This document shows, piece by piece, positions 50,471 to 61,761 of a stretch of 64,000 nucleotides of DNA. This DNA is from Epiperipatus broadwayi (Eukaryota; Onychophora; Udeonychophora; Euonychophora; Peripatidae), in assembly GCA_028023455.1 (NCBI GenBank), contig JAQFVV010012446.1, forward strand, positions 7,255,501 to 7,319,500. Reading direction: 5' to 3'. Positions within the stretch are counted from its first letter, which is position 1, and the number at the start of each line of letters is the position of its first letter. A program made the translations under genes and the position numbers. The notes under the pieces were generated by a model, which worked only from the letters and a program-made list of their open reading frames with translations, made no database searches and was not told the origin of the DNA.

Positions 50471-52082
50471 TACAATATGCTAATACATACTGCGTTTAAA
50501 ATAAAAAACAACAACAACAAATGCAAAAAACAAAACAAAACAAAACAAAAACATTTCATATGCCTGCTAGTGTATTGTACTTAAATCAGAAAGAAACACG
50601 AATAAAAAAATGCACATTTGAAATCGTTATACTTAGTGAGAAAAAAGAGACTGCTGCTGAAAACATGGTTCCTTAAATTTAATAAGTTTATGAATTGCAA
50701 TGGGATTTTTTTTTTGAATAGCATATAATTGAAGTTGTTTAGATAGATGCAGCATAGTTCACAACCTCATTGTAATTCACATGTACACAAGTCCACTCAT
50801 TTAAAAAAAAACTCTTTGGCTATATGCTTATCTTAAATTATTAAATAAAAATATAAATATTATAGGAATACAAAATTTTAATATATATATATCCAAGTAT
50901 TTACATTTGAATTAGTGTTGTATTAACAATTATTTTACAATCAACTTTATACATGCTAATTACATTCTATATTAATTTTAATAATCATGTAAACAAAACA
51001 ATATATGTGAAAGAATAATTCCTTATATGTGTATATTATAAAAATCTTTTATAAGTCAGACTTTCTAGAAGTCATTTTAATAAAGTTGCAAACAATACCC
51101 TCTTATATCAATTTCCCAAGCAGACAAAAAACAAACACTTTCATTGTATCAATCCTTCAAAATATCAATGATTAGAACAAATTCTATTATAGAATAACAA
51201 GCGATTAGTAAAGAATTGTGAAATATTATTTGGTTATAGCACACCATTGACTTATTGTCAAATTACCTCAATTTGCTTTTCAACCAATAAATTAATATAC
51301 AAAATGAATGGTAAAGAGCAAAAAATAAATTGATTTTCATTTGTATGACAAATTATTTATCTATCAATAAAAGTGAAAGTTTATTAACAAAAAAACAAAA
51401 AACAAAAACAAGACATACATAAGATTTCTTATTTACTTCTAGCAAAAAAAATATTACATTTGATAAGAAGCTAATTAACATTAAAAAAAAAAAATATAGA
51501 TATGACTAGAACTAGGCAGATGACCAATTGTGAGCGTGCATGCTAGTGTAACATAAACAGTTGATTTCATATATATACCTTGTCAACATTTTTCAGTTAC
51601 ATTAATGATGATTATATAGGCCATATTAGATTATAAACATTTATTAAATAATTAAATAAATCCACCCATTTTTTTATTTCCACCAATTTAACAACTTCGA
51701 CTGACCAGCAGTCTTCTTCTAGTCTTCTGTGAGGTGTCCACCTTCTTAACTACTAAATTTGGCAATTAAGAAATAAAAAATAAAATAAGCATTGTTATAG
51801 AGATAAAAGAAAGATGGATTTATTTAATTGTTTTATAATTTTGTCAATGCATAAAAAAGATATGAGAGGAAAGACATATAATACTCTCATGTCTTCATAT
51901 AAGTAAAGAACAACTCAACACTTTATATGAACATCTCATATATATATTTACTAGACAAAAAAAAATAAAATAATGAAAAAACAAACAAATCAAAATTATA
52001 GACTATTTTCAAGATTGTTAAAAAGTTTATATTTTTTAACAAAGCAATTAAAAAATAAACAGAATTATACATATATTCTGAT
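50471..52082. other. AT-rich intron, nothing recognised
   Basis: AT-rich with (CAAAA)n-like runs at 50505-50550. No paired or coding sequence seen. Confidence 0.6.
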
Positions 52083-52640
52083 TATAATAATGAATAAAGC
52101 AAGTCATACATAACATGAAATATAGGGAGCATACCAATAGCTCAAACAAGTTCTTATTTGATAAGTGCGATAAGAGAAAATATTAAAAATCTCTATCTAG
52201 AATATTCCTATCCCCAGACCAATTAGTTTCGAGCTTATGTCACATTATATATGACTTGCTTTATTCATTATTATAATTTTACCTTTAAGGCTTTGGCAAT
52301 GCTAAGGCTATTAATATATGGTAGGTCTGAATTTGGTTTAGTCCCATATAGCTATTTGAGTTAGATAACAGGATTTAAAGACATTTTTATGTCTGAAAAT
52401 TTCAGATTTTCTTCTCAATAGTTATGTATTAAATAATTTGGGTTTTGAATTGATATTTTAGATCTAGTATCTGAATGTTCTAGCTCCTCATTGAGGTGAG
52501 CCATAAGCTTGGAACCAATTGGTCTGGGGATAGAAATATTCTAGATAGAGATTTTAAATATTTTCTCTTACCACACTTATTAAATAAGTGCTCATTTGAG
52601 CTAATGATATGCTCCCTATATTACATACTCTGATTAAAAT
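52083..52640. mobile_element. Fold-back element (family F relative)
   Basis: Left arm 52083-52235 and right arm 52480-52640 are inverted copies: GAGCATACCAATAGCTCAAA pairs with TTTGAGCTAATGATATGCTC; AAAATCTCTATCTAGAATAT pairs with ATATTCTAGATAGAGATTTT; CTATCCCCAGACCAATTAG pairs with CAATTGGTCTGGGGATAG. The CCCCAGAC and AAGCTTGGAACC blocks connect it to family F. AT-rich unrelated spacer between the arms. Confidence 0.75.
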
Positions 52641-52679
52641 GAGAAGCTATTAAAATAAAAATAGACAGAGATTACTTAA

Positions 52680-53395
52680 ATCAACTAGATTTTGCATATA
52701 CGATTGTTTTTGCAAATAATGCTTTGCAGTTTTAGAAAATGTTATAAAAGCTACCAAAAGAAAGACAGAAAATAAGTATAAAAATAAAGGTTACATTATG
52801 TTCAATGACATTTCCAAAAAGTAAAAAGAATAAAATATAAAGTTTAATAATAATGCCTTGGAAGAAATTAATGATTATAAATACTTTAGTTAGATTATTC
52901 ATAAGGATGGGAAAATGATAAATGAAATTAATTAGAATTAAATGTAGATGGAGTGTTTTTGATAAAAATAATTTAATATTAAAAGAAAATACATCTATAC
53001 AGTTAAAAATAAATAAATAAAAAGAGCGAGGGGGATTAATGAATGCATTTATTTAGAGTTTACTTATGGGTCTAGAATTTGGATATTTGATAGAAAATGA
53101 AATTATAGACTTCAGAATATACAGTAAAGTGTGGAGAGATATATGATGGAATTAACAAAGCAGAATTGAAAACAAAATATATGGTATAAAAACCCAAACA
53201 GATATTACTGAGATTATCAAAAGAATCAAGAGATTAAAATGGTGCTGGGTGTGTCTTAAACTAAATCTCAAGAAATTGTAAAAAAACGTAGAAAGAGACC
53301 ACATGTAAGATGGTTAGATGAACTAAAAAATTTGTTGGGACGTCTTTGGTGAAGAAAACTATGAATTGGAAAATACAAATAGTGTTTATTAGATA
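52680..53395 (+). mobile_element. RTE-like LINE, degenerate 3' fragment E
   Basis: Starts in the palm-to-thumb region (GCAAATAATGCTTTGCAG) and runs to the C-terminal domain (AAGAGACCACATGTAAGATG, GTTAGATGAACT). Heavily mutated, no long frame. It lies about 640 bp from the 54-kb exon and is plus-strand, opposite to the host gene. Confidence 0.7.
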
Positions 53396-53579
53396 ATAAA
53401 CAATCAAATGTTTCCATATAAATTTCAAATTTAATTTTATGAGTTAAACATTTTAGTTTCTATTATAATTTAAACATTATTTATTGCCTGGAATAATTAT
53501 TAAAGTAAATTACAAATTATTATTATTTTCCTGTGCTCTAATTAAAAATATTTATCATTATCTACATACAATATTAATA

Positions 53580-53650
53580 TTGGTTCAGCACGAAATGTGC
53601 ATCTTGGGAATCAGATCTTTTCACATGTCTTTGGTCATATAGTTTATAAT
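53580..53650 (+). repeat. Dispersed repeat fragment
   Basis: GCACGAAATGTGCATCTTGG, GAATCAGATCTTTTCACATG matches the right half of the 25240-25420 repeat. Confidence 0.45.
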
Positions 53651-54036
53651 TACATATCTCCACAAGGTGTTAAAAGTGGATAGAAACCAATCGCTATTTT
53701 GCATGAGAATAGTCAACATTACACTACAGAAATATTATTCTTTATTGGATAATTTCTAGTCTTATGAATGACTAATAAAAAGGAGAATCATGATTTTGAG
53801 ATTATAAGTACCTAAATTTTAATATGAAAAAAAAAAAACAAGTCTCAGTTGTTTATGTGAATATAATGAATTAAGTATAAGAATTTGATTACCTGATTAA
53901 AACAATATTTATGTAAACATTTCTAGATTTTCATTTTTAAAAAATAAATAAATTAACAGTTTTAAAAAAAGATTATCAACTTTTAAAAATATTAATAGTT
54001 ACAACTGTATTATTTTAAGAAAAAATGTACACTTAC

Positions 54037-54154
54037 CAGATTTTGTTTTAAAACCGTCTTCTGTGATTGGAGAAAGACCAGCTTGAAGAGCTATTTCCTC
54101 TGGGATTTCATTTTCATCCCTATAATCAATATCTTCATCTTCCTTATTTGTTTC
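54037..54154 (-). CDS. BNIP2: BNIP2-like gene, N-terminal coding exon (acidic region)
   Basis: Internal exon of a BNIP2/caytaxin/PRUNE2-type scaffold protein. Read on the minus strand it follows a pyrimidine-rich tract ending in AG and finishes at a strong donor, CTG|GTAAGTG. The 118 bases give 39 codons plus one base, an acidic peptide beginning ETNKEDEDIDYRDE and containing ALQAGLSPITEDGFKTKS. It starts in phase 0 and ends in phase 1, which fits the exon at 11199-11408 exactly (a shared Gly codon). Family members have an acidic, poorly conserved N-terminus before the RK-rich motif, so the position fits, but this exon alone would not identify the gene. Assignment rests on splice phase and the downstream exons. 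The upstream start exon was not found between here and the right edge. Two decayed LINE fragments flank it closely (52.7-53.4 kb and 54.3-55.1 kb). Confidence 0.7.
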
Positions 54155-54315
54155 CTAAAAAAAAAGAAAAAAAAAAGATTAAATTTAATTCATTACTATA
54201 CTGTTTAATATGCTAAAGGTCTTCCAGTTTTACATAATCTATTATAATATCCTTAGGGAATTTTTAAGCTAATAGCATTGATATATTAAAAGAAGTAGAT
54301 GAAGAAATAGGATTT

Positions 54316-55112
54316 TTTTTTAGCAAAGTTATATGCCAAATGATAAAGATGTACCAGATGATATTTACAAAAGGTGATAAAAAAGATATTAGAAATTACA
54401 GACCTACCAGCCTTTTATCAGTTGTATACAAACTTTTTACCAAGATAATTACAACTCATCTATAGAGAACATTGGATTTCTACCAACCAAAAGAACAAGC
54501 TGGATTTAAAAGTGGGTTTAGTACAGTAGATCATATCCAGGTATTGAGAAAAGTTATAGAAAGGACAAATGAATGTGAGTTGCCATTATGCTTTAGATTT
54601 GTAGATTATGAAAAGGCATTTGATGCTATAAACATTTCTTCAGTGATTGAAGCAGTGGATCATCAAGGTATAGATCCAGGATATTGTTATATTTTGAAGA
54701 ATATTTATAAAAATGCAATAGCAACAATTAGATTATATAATGATACTAGGAAAGTCAACATTGGGTAGGGTGTAAGATAGGGTGACTCCATACCTCCAAA
54801 ACTTTTTACAGCAGTGCTGCAAGAAGTATTTTGTGGATTAAAATGGGAAGCTAAAGGAGTGAAAGTAAATAGAGATTATTTTAGATTTTGCAGATGATGT
54901 AGTTGTTTTTGCAAATAATGCTTTAGAGCCGCAGGAAATATTGCAGGAGTTATCAGATGAAAATAGGACTAAAAATAAATGTTAAAAAGACTAAAGTAAT
55001 GTTCAATGGATTTTCTCAAAATATGAAAATAAAGATTGATTACGATGAGTTAGAAGTTAACAGCTACGGATACCCTGGTCAGATTATTAATACAGATGGA
55101 AACACAAAGCAT
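54316..55112 (+). mobile_element. RTE-like LINE fragment D, reverse transcriptase palm
   Basis: Plus-strand fragment, truncated at both ends. 54472-54768 encodes EQAGFKSGFSTVDHIQVLRK and FVDYEKAFDAINISSVIEA; a stop follows at VNIG. The FADD box region (54885-54905) survives with damage, and the frame change seen in copies A to C occurs again at about 54957. It ends at INTDGN (55100). Confidence 0.85.
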
Positions 55113-55284
55113 GTTTTTATGTTACAATAGATATATAGGTAATTATAAAATTCTACTATATTTTGATTAAAATTTTTTTTTTAAATTAAAGCTTGTATAA
55201 CATATTTTGATAAAAATCATACAAAGTTGTTTTTGAAAGGATTATGATGAATTGAATAGTCATTAACTTTTTCAATCAAAACTT

Positions 55285-55712
55285 TAATTACTGTTCAATT
55301 CTACCCTGACTATAAAAAGGTTGGGAAAAAGATTAGAGGGGAGATTATAAAAGGTAGTTACTACGAAGATATAACTGAAGGCAAAAAGAGTGCAAGTCAG
55401 CCACTGTTAGTTCGGATTCACATGGAAGTAAAGAACCTGCTTTTCTGTGTCCTCCATAGCCCATATTATATACTAGATGGTAGGTGTGAAGTCTTTCAAA
55501 TTCTAGACTAAGTGGAGCTGATTGAATGCAACTATTACCTGAATTATACCTTTCCCAAAGATGACAATAAGCTAGTCTATGGTTTTAGAAGAGATCAGCT
55601 TACCAAGAGAATACCATGCTATATACAGTTTTATCAAAATGCAAACAAACACAAAGTACTGTGTCATGTATATAAAGTACTTACAGATATTATTGCTTTT
55701 AAAGGTAAATAA
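55285..55712 (+). pseudogene. Unrecognised open reading frame with one in-frame stop
   Basis: From just after a TAA near 55284, one frame stays open for roughly 75 codons (VQFYPDYKKVGKKIRGEIIK, KSASQPLLVRIHMEV, LDGRCEVFQILD), meets a single TAA (55509-55511), then stays open for 66 more (VELIECNYYLNYTFPKDDNK, GFRRDQLTKRIPCYIQFYQ, KVLCHVYKVLTD) to 55712. In sequence this AT-rich that length is unlikely by chance. Spaced Cys residues (GRC, IEC, IPC, LC) and an NYTF glycosylation-type site hint at an extracellular domain, but I recognise no family. A GTAAAT donor-like site overlaps its end (AAAG|GTAAAT), so it may be one exon of a gene or a gene relic. It is opposite in strand to the BNIP2-like gene. 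Confidence 0.4.
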
Positions 55713-57885
55713 TTTTTGACTAAATTATTAAACTAAAACTAGAATAATGAAAGAAAATAATAAATGATTTGTTCCAGTTTTATTTATTCAAAGTGAAATT
55801 CAAGAACTTTCTTTAGTAAAAATGAAGATTGTTAAAATCTTTAATTTAAAAGTAAAATCAGTAAATAATTTTTGCTTGAATTATAAGTCTAAAAACAAAG
55901 GATTGATTTATAAATAATTTTATTTTGAAATAAAGCTTTCCAAATGATGTTTTTTTTTTTAAAAGAAAAACTTTTACTTATTACCATAAATAAAAAATAT
56001 GAGGATAATAATCAACAGCTTTAATTTAGATTATCTATATTTTGTATATACACATATATGTGTGCACTTATGTAGTAAAAAATGAATTGAATTTTATTAT
56101 TAGTTTATCATAATTTTGATATGTAATTTTAATTTATACTGCACATCTGTGCTTATGTAGATGAGTGTCATGTAGACACATATATGTAAACACCAATCAT
56201 TAATTATAAAAATGAATTATTGAATTTTATTAGTTTATACCAATTATATGTAGTTTTTTTCTTTATATAGGCATGTCCATATCCATGTGCTGATATGTAT
56301 GTATTTTATGTAAATCTATTATGAGATATTTGTAAATCACAATGTGATAGCCTGTTGTATTAATCAAAATCAGAATGTTGGATATGGCATACTTAGAGAT
56401 CTTAATTTCATTTTATTTTTCTAATTAATAAATTTATATTTCATTGTTAAATTTATTCCAGTGAATTTATTTAATTCGAAAAGTTTTAGAATATTAATAT
56501 ACTTGTATTATTATATCTCTTGATCACAGTAACAATTATAGAAAGGGCTGTTATATAAAAGGGTTTTATATATAGTGTTTGTGGACAACCAGTTGATGAT
56601 TTCATTACTTCTCTAATGCTGGATGACGCAAAGGAGATATCCATTAAAGTCCATGCATTACATTTCATTTTAATTATTTATTTAGAAATTAAATTTGTAT
56701 ACTTGGCTAGTACATTAATAAATAACATTAAGTGGCCAGGGCACTGATGATGATCAGCATATTTCAATATCTTAGCATTATTTTTTTGTTGTTGTTATAT
56801 TTTTATGAATTAGCATTTATGTTTGTGCATCCAAATTAATGTTTAAATAATCTGTCCCAAGCTGGCAAGGGCTAAATAATTAGCCTGGTCTATAATAGGC
56901 CCATTTGAAATCTAGTCACAAGATTGACTGTTGATATATTTTTATTGTTGATCATTCATGATGATGAATGATTATTGCTTTTGAGTAATACTTAGGTCTG
57001 TGATGACTTATCATGCTCCTCATATTCATTATAACATGCTCATGCTAATTATATTATTTATATGCTTAAATTTGAGTCTTTGACTTGGGGTTGCTGATGA
57101 TGATTTTCCATCTCCCTAGTTTCACCCCACAGTAAGGTCCTACCATTATAATATATAGCAATTGTGTTTATATTAAATTTATTTTTAATAAAAATATACA
57201 AGTTCATTTTACATTATTATAGAATTTGTACATAGTAATAATCAAATAATAAATAGTTATTTTGATCTCTTTCCCCTCCTCCCACTTAAAATACATAAAT
57301 ACAATTAAATTTCATCTTTTTTTTTTAATAAGATAAACTACAGCAAACCTTTATTGAAGTTATTCAGTTAACTCGCTTTGCTTAAACTTCTTACGAATTC
57401 CCAAGCAAAAATAATTTATTATTTAAAATCAGAAATTAAGTAGAGCCACTAGATTAAAGTAGAACCGATAAAACTTAATATTTACATAAGCTTATAATTT
57501 ATAGTCATTTTTACAGAATTGAGCTATTTAAAATTTTATTTAAAAAAAAAGTGCATATATCAATTTATTCATTGCACTGTGTTTTCATTATTATTTGTTT
57601 TAAAACTGTATAAATAATAAAGTCTAGCAGTTATGAAAGGTTTGTCAATGTAATTATGTAGAAAAGGTAAAAGTTGCTGAATCAACATTCTAACCAGTAA
57701 AAATATTTTGAATTGGCAAAGATTTATTGTCAAATTTTATCATATATATATTGTTTCGTTTTTATTATATTCAACAATTACAATTAATTAATATTAATGG
57801 ATATTTTCCTGTGGATTTGCAAATTAATTAACAAGGCAATGTACACAATAGTGTATAGAAAAAAAGAACAAACATTTATACATAT
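55713..57885. other. AT-rich, nothing clearly recognised
   Basis: A short minus-strand frame at 56486-56668 lacks recognisable motifs or splice signals. A C-rich patch at 57265-57290. Otherwise AT-rich background. Confidence 0.5.
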
Positions 57886-58352
57886 ATGATAATATGTTGA
57901 ACTATTTCCATCGTCTATTAGTAATTGTTCAATGTATAGAAAATTTTAAAACTTTATTTAAACTTTTCAAATACAGACACCTTGGACACAGAAACAGACA
58001 ACACAGACTAGTAATTACACAACGTTTCAAGTAGTATTATTCTCCACTCTTCTTCAGGTGTTGCTGGAGACAGTATTCACATAGGAGTCAAACGTGAATA
58101 TTAAGATTCTCGAATATTGAATTTAAGCCAAACAGAGTGTTTGCCTTATATTAATTCGAGAATCTAAAGGTTTGAGTTTAACTCTTATGTGAATACTGTC
58201 ACTGGTCAAGCCAGCAATACCTGAAGAAGAGTGGAGAATACTACAACTGGTGTTGTTGTTTGCACTTGAAAAGTTTAAATAAAGTTTAAAATTTTCTATA
58301 CATTCAGCAGTTACTGATAGATGATGGAAATAGTTCAACATATTATCACATC
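57886..58352. mobile_element. Palindromic repeat, about 465 bp
   Basis: Left arm begins ATAATATGTTGAACTATTTC and right arm ends with its complement; inside, TGTATAGAAAATTTTAAAAC, ACTCTTCTTCAGGTGTTGCT and CTCGAATATTGAATT pair with their inverted copies around a centre near 58125-58140. Each arm matches 45240-45495 and part of 59348-59512. It may be two SINE copies joined head to head, or a MITE. Confidence 0.75.
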
Positions 58353-59040
58353 TAATATACCATCATCATAAACCTTCAGACAAATATTTATACACATAAT
58401 GCCAAAATAATAAAATTATCTTCATTAATAAAGATTTCATTCCATATAAAAAGAATGTATGACACGGATTCAAGTTTGAAACAAAACTAGAATTGACTCC
58501 AAGACGATGTCTAACTTATAACATGGTTATTTAACATTGTAAGTAAATGATTTTTTTTTTTACTGTTCTGTAGTCGGACGATAACTTTATTATAAAAAAA
58601 AAATATTTAGCTCTAAAACTTTAAATATTATAAAGAACTATTTAAAAACACCTTTATATAATGTTAATAGTCCAATATGATAAATGACACCACTGACAAC
58701 ATATACTACAAAAGCTTTCTATTTTTTTTTCTGACATCTTAAGACTTACTCATTTGAAAGCCAGTTTTACATATTTTATTGAACTTCTCTAAAACTAAAG
58801 CCATCACTTAAAACTTTGTTTGGGAAAATATCAAGATGTACAACAGTGTGTCCCAATGAAAGAATGTCTGGTTCTCTCTCCAAGTTTCCTGCGGGCCATT
58901 TCTAAATCATAAGGGTTACATAATGATATAGTTTATACAATCACCTCAAAAATTTTAAGATTCTAGTATGCCTGGATTAAGAATTATAATATGAAACACG
59001 ATAGTGTTTCCTACCTTCATATACAATGAAACAATCTGCT

Positions 59041-59225
59041 AACAATAAATTTTGCTTTAAATTAAGCAAAACTGCTAATAAAATGTTTGAAATGATTAAA
59101 ACTATACGGCAGTAAAGCTATACGTGACAAGAATGATTTCAAGTGGTTTGCAAGATTCCATGATGGTAGAGAAAGCATTGATGATGACCTATGAAGATAT
59201 CAAACATACTAGCATCTTCAAAATT
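59041..59225 (+). pseudogene. Mariner-type transposase relic, N-terminal HTH
   Basis: Frame 1 from 59041 encodes NNKFCFKLSKTANKMFEMIK; after a shift at about 59103, frame 2 encodes YGSKAIRDKNDFKWFARFHD, GRESIDDDL, stop. This is the mariner/SETMAR N-terminal pattern (FC-F-K-L-GK-TA..M...YG..A.....F-W..RF..GR..I-DD). Nothing of the catalytic domain remains. It is related to the relic at 12060-12195. Confidence 0.7.
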
Positions 59226-59347
59226 TTGTGAATAGGCTAAATTATGTTTTTATATGACATATACATTAATTCCAGGAGAGAGAACTAGTCCCCTTTTCAC
59301 TAGGTCTCACTGTATGCTGTATATAATCTCTGCATTGAACACTTATA

Positions 59348-59512
59348 ACAACAGGATGGCTCAGTTGGTTAGAGCGTTACCTTAAAATTCAATAATCAAG
59401 AATCTAAGGATCCAGGTTCGAATCCCATGCTAGTACCATCACTGGTCAGGCCAGCAACACCTGAAGAAGAGGAGAATAATACCTCTTGAAACATTATGCA
59501 TATATTATGCTG
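59348..59512 (+). mobile_element. tRNA-derived SINE (family 2)
   Basis: tRNA-like head: GGATGGCTCAGTTGGTTAGA (A box), then after an enlarged middle CCAGGTTCGAATCCC (B box). A body CATCACTGGTCAGGCCAGC, AACACCTGAAGAAGAGGAG follows, shared with the 45.3-kb and 58-kb repeats, which links those repeats to a tRNA-derived SINE. The acceptor stem does not close, so it is not a tRNA gene. Confidence 0.6.
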
Positions 59513-59738
59513 CAAATTGCAAGATTTGATTATATTTTTATTAATGAGGTTAAGAAATAAAAAAAACTGTTTTTATGATTATGATATAAGCAAGGAGAAA
59601 TGACAGCAATATTACAAAGCTTGAAAAAAACAAACAAACAATGTTGAATATTTCAAATAAAATGTGTTCATAATCAAACAATTTGTCCTAGTGATTTTTA
59701 ATTACATAACAAAAAATATTGGTACTTATGTATTAGAC

Positions 59739-60233
59739 CAGTGGTCTTCAATCTTTTCACACGGACCGATAAAAATAAGGTTAAGGTTTAGCGGACCGGC
59801 AAAAATAAGGATAAGGTTTCATGGACCAGCAGAAGTCTATAGATAAATTTTCTTAAAGATGTAAACAGCTTAGCCTTAGATGAAGTTATATATATATATA
59901 TATGGAGTTTGTATAATAAAAAACTTTTTTTTTTTTTAATTTTGAATTTTTTTAGAAAAGTAAAAAAAAATTTAATTCTACCCCCCCCCCCCCATAAACA
60001 TCTGTGATAACTAGAAAAACAAATTAATTTATGTATGACTGATTAGATTTTGTTCTGTTTCTTTTTTTTTTTAATCAGGTAAAAGTGCGATAAAAAAAAT
60101 AAATAAAAATTGTTTATATTAATTAAAAGTTTAAAATCTTATTATTTTGTTATTAAAACTTTCTTGCCAGTCTATCGCGGACCAGCAAAAAACTTCTACG
60201 GACCGGCACCGGGCCGGTGGTTGAAGACCACTG
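59739..60233. mobile_element. hAT-type MITE with 8-bp target-site duplication
   Basis: Non-autonomous DNA transposon. Ends are inverted repeats beginning CAGTGGTCTTCAA (left) and its complement TTGAAGACCACTG (right); subterminal GGACCGGCAAAAATAAGG-type blocks occur repeatedly. TATTAGAC flanks it at 59731-59738 and 60234-60241, a perfect 8-bp duplication, the hAT signature. The interior holds (AT)n, a T-run and a C-run and no transposase. Confidence 0.95.
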
Positions 60234-60425
60234 TATTAGACTGCCAGCAAGATTTCTCAGAAATTATACAAAAGTCTACTAACATGCATTTATATATTTT
60301 GTGAGAAATTATCTTCCACCATCTAAACTTCTAAGAATTTTTTAGGTTGTCATCGATTAGCCCCCGCACACCACCTGATGTCACTGTTTCCATGCCAAAG
60401 GACAGAAATATACTGCTCACATGGC

Positions 60426-60551
60426 CTATGGAACAGTTCTGTTCATATTGGCCGCTAAGCAGTTTTTGTGGTTCATAGTACTATTGCATACTTCACAGAT
60501 CGCTACAGTATGAAGTTGTCCTAAGTCTTTGCCCGTGCATTCGAAGTACTT
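60426..60551 (-). pseudogene. Possible BED-type zinc finger relic of a hAT transposase
   Basis: Minus-strand frame of about 42 codons: KYFECTGKDLGQLHTVAICE, VCNSTMNHKNCLAANMNRTV, stop. The aromatic lead, C-x2-C and the AAN-x-x-R block resemble the start of a BED finger, but the expected His near the end reads as Arg/Thr. No transposase core is adjacent. Tentative. Confidence 0.35.
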
Positions 60552-60894
60552 ATTTTTTAAACAACCTGACAATTTTAGATAGTATTAATTGTAAGACAAA
60601 AGATGCGCTTCCGTACACATTTTTAAGGTTAAACGAATTTCAAAAGTGTATGTTCCAGCATTATATAGAAATCACACATAAAATGTATTTTGCGTAGGGA
60701 CAGTTACGAGACTTTCAAAGCATAAGCTAGGCTTGATCAGAGGTGAATTTTCAAATCGAATTTTGTTTCGTAAATTGTTTTAACATAGTGTTGAAATTTT
60801 TTTTTTTTTTTTTGATCAGACATTAATTGAAAAAAGGAAATATTAGATTGTATTAAGTAATTTTGTTTTTAAAAATGTTATGTATGTTGTGATG

Positions 60895-61020
60895 GACGAT
60901 CCTTTGGATCGACAAAACCATCGGATCCCCCCCTCCCTGCCAATTCCAGCGCTACACACTGAGATGGATGTTTAAAAATTGTCTCGCATGTGACGGATGC
61001 ATCGGATTCCCCTCCCTACA
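60895..61020 (+). repeat. Short direct repeat with C-rich core
   Basis: CCATCGGATCCCCCCCTCCC and GCATCGGATTCCCCTCCCT occur about 70 bp apart, each followed by a CAATT-containing block. The flanking DNA (60300-61120) is less AT-rich than its surroundings and unexplained. Confidence 0.4.
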
Positions 61021-61667
61021 AATTGTAGTAGTGTAAAAAAAAGTAAATTGTAAAGCAGCCCAGTAACATTATATCTATTGATTTTTGACTAGCAACAGCG
61101 ATATCAGGCTGTGTGTGGGGGATAATTGATGATAACCATTTTTTATTTTGAAAAATAGCCATCTATAACTTTATTTAGTGGAAATGAAACAAATACACTT
61201 TTATGTTTTTTGTGAGAAACTTTTAACAATCTAAATTTATTACAAGTGGTAATCAATCCACAAAATATATATACATATGAGTAACCATGCAATTCTGTCC
61301 ATTTAAAAAATATTGTTTCTTAACCTCACTGCCGTGGAACAAATTTTCTTACCTTGAACCACATTCTGTAACGAATCCTGAACAAAACATCACCATTGTT
61401 TGGTCGCAAAAAACTAGCAGCAAGACCAACATTTTGATTAATAACTTTCACTTCATCGGCATATTATCTAATATTCACTTAAAACCAATAATCCATTTCC
61501 TTTTTAAAAGATTGTAAATGTGTTCAATTTGGTCTTTATACACAAATTTGTTTGTGCTAGTATATTTCATCACCAACAGACTAAAACATAAGTACCTAAA
61601 TATTTTACTTGCAGATATAATAAAATGCACCATTTTCTTTTCTATATTTGAAAGCAATTTTTATTTT

Positions 61668-61761
61668 ATTTTTCATATGTCAAAGCATTGACTGGTAAGC
61701 GAACCCGGGTAAGCTGGTTGGAAGGTAGTTATGCTAACCACTAGGCTACCAACGTTTGACT
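61668..61761 (-). mobile_element. tRNA-derived SINE (family 1) with 15-bp TSD
   Basis: Minus-strand copy with CATATGTCAAAGCATTGAC, B-box complement GGTAAGCGAACCC and the ACCACTAGGCTACCAACG block. Perfect duplication AGCAATTTTTATTTT at 61653-61667 and 61762-61776. The middle is shorter than in the 37-kb copy. Confidence 0.88.

Larger units (their letters stand above)
11409..54036 (-). other. BNIP2-like intron, about 42.6 kb, repeat-filled
   Basis: Phase-1 GT-AG intron joining the 54-kb and 11-kb exons. It contains most of the mobile elements in this window: the Tigger pseudogene, RTE copies A, B and C, SINEs and fold-backs. Many of these are on the host gene's own strand. Outside the listed elements I see only AT-rich sequence. 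Alternative promoters or first exons inside it are possible but unproven. Confidence 0.7.

Noticed and set aside
56486-56668. Minus-strand 60-codon frame as an upstream BNIP2-like exon
   Set aside because: No acidic BNIP2 N-terminal motif and no donor in the right phase for the 54-kb exon.
59348-59425. Functional tRNA gene
   Set aside because: A and B boxes are present but the acceptor stem does not pair and the anticodon arm region is expanded; body sequence shows it is a SINE.
59664-60304. Two small frames in the hAT-type element
   Set aside because: They consist of the TIR and subterminal repeats; no transposase motif.
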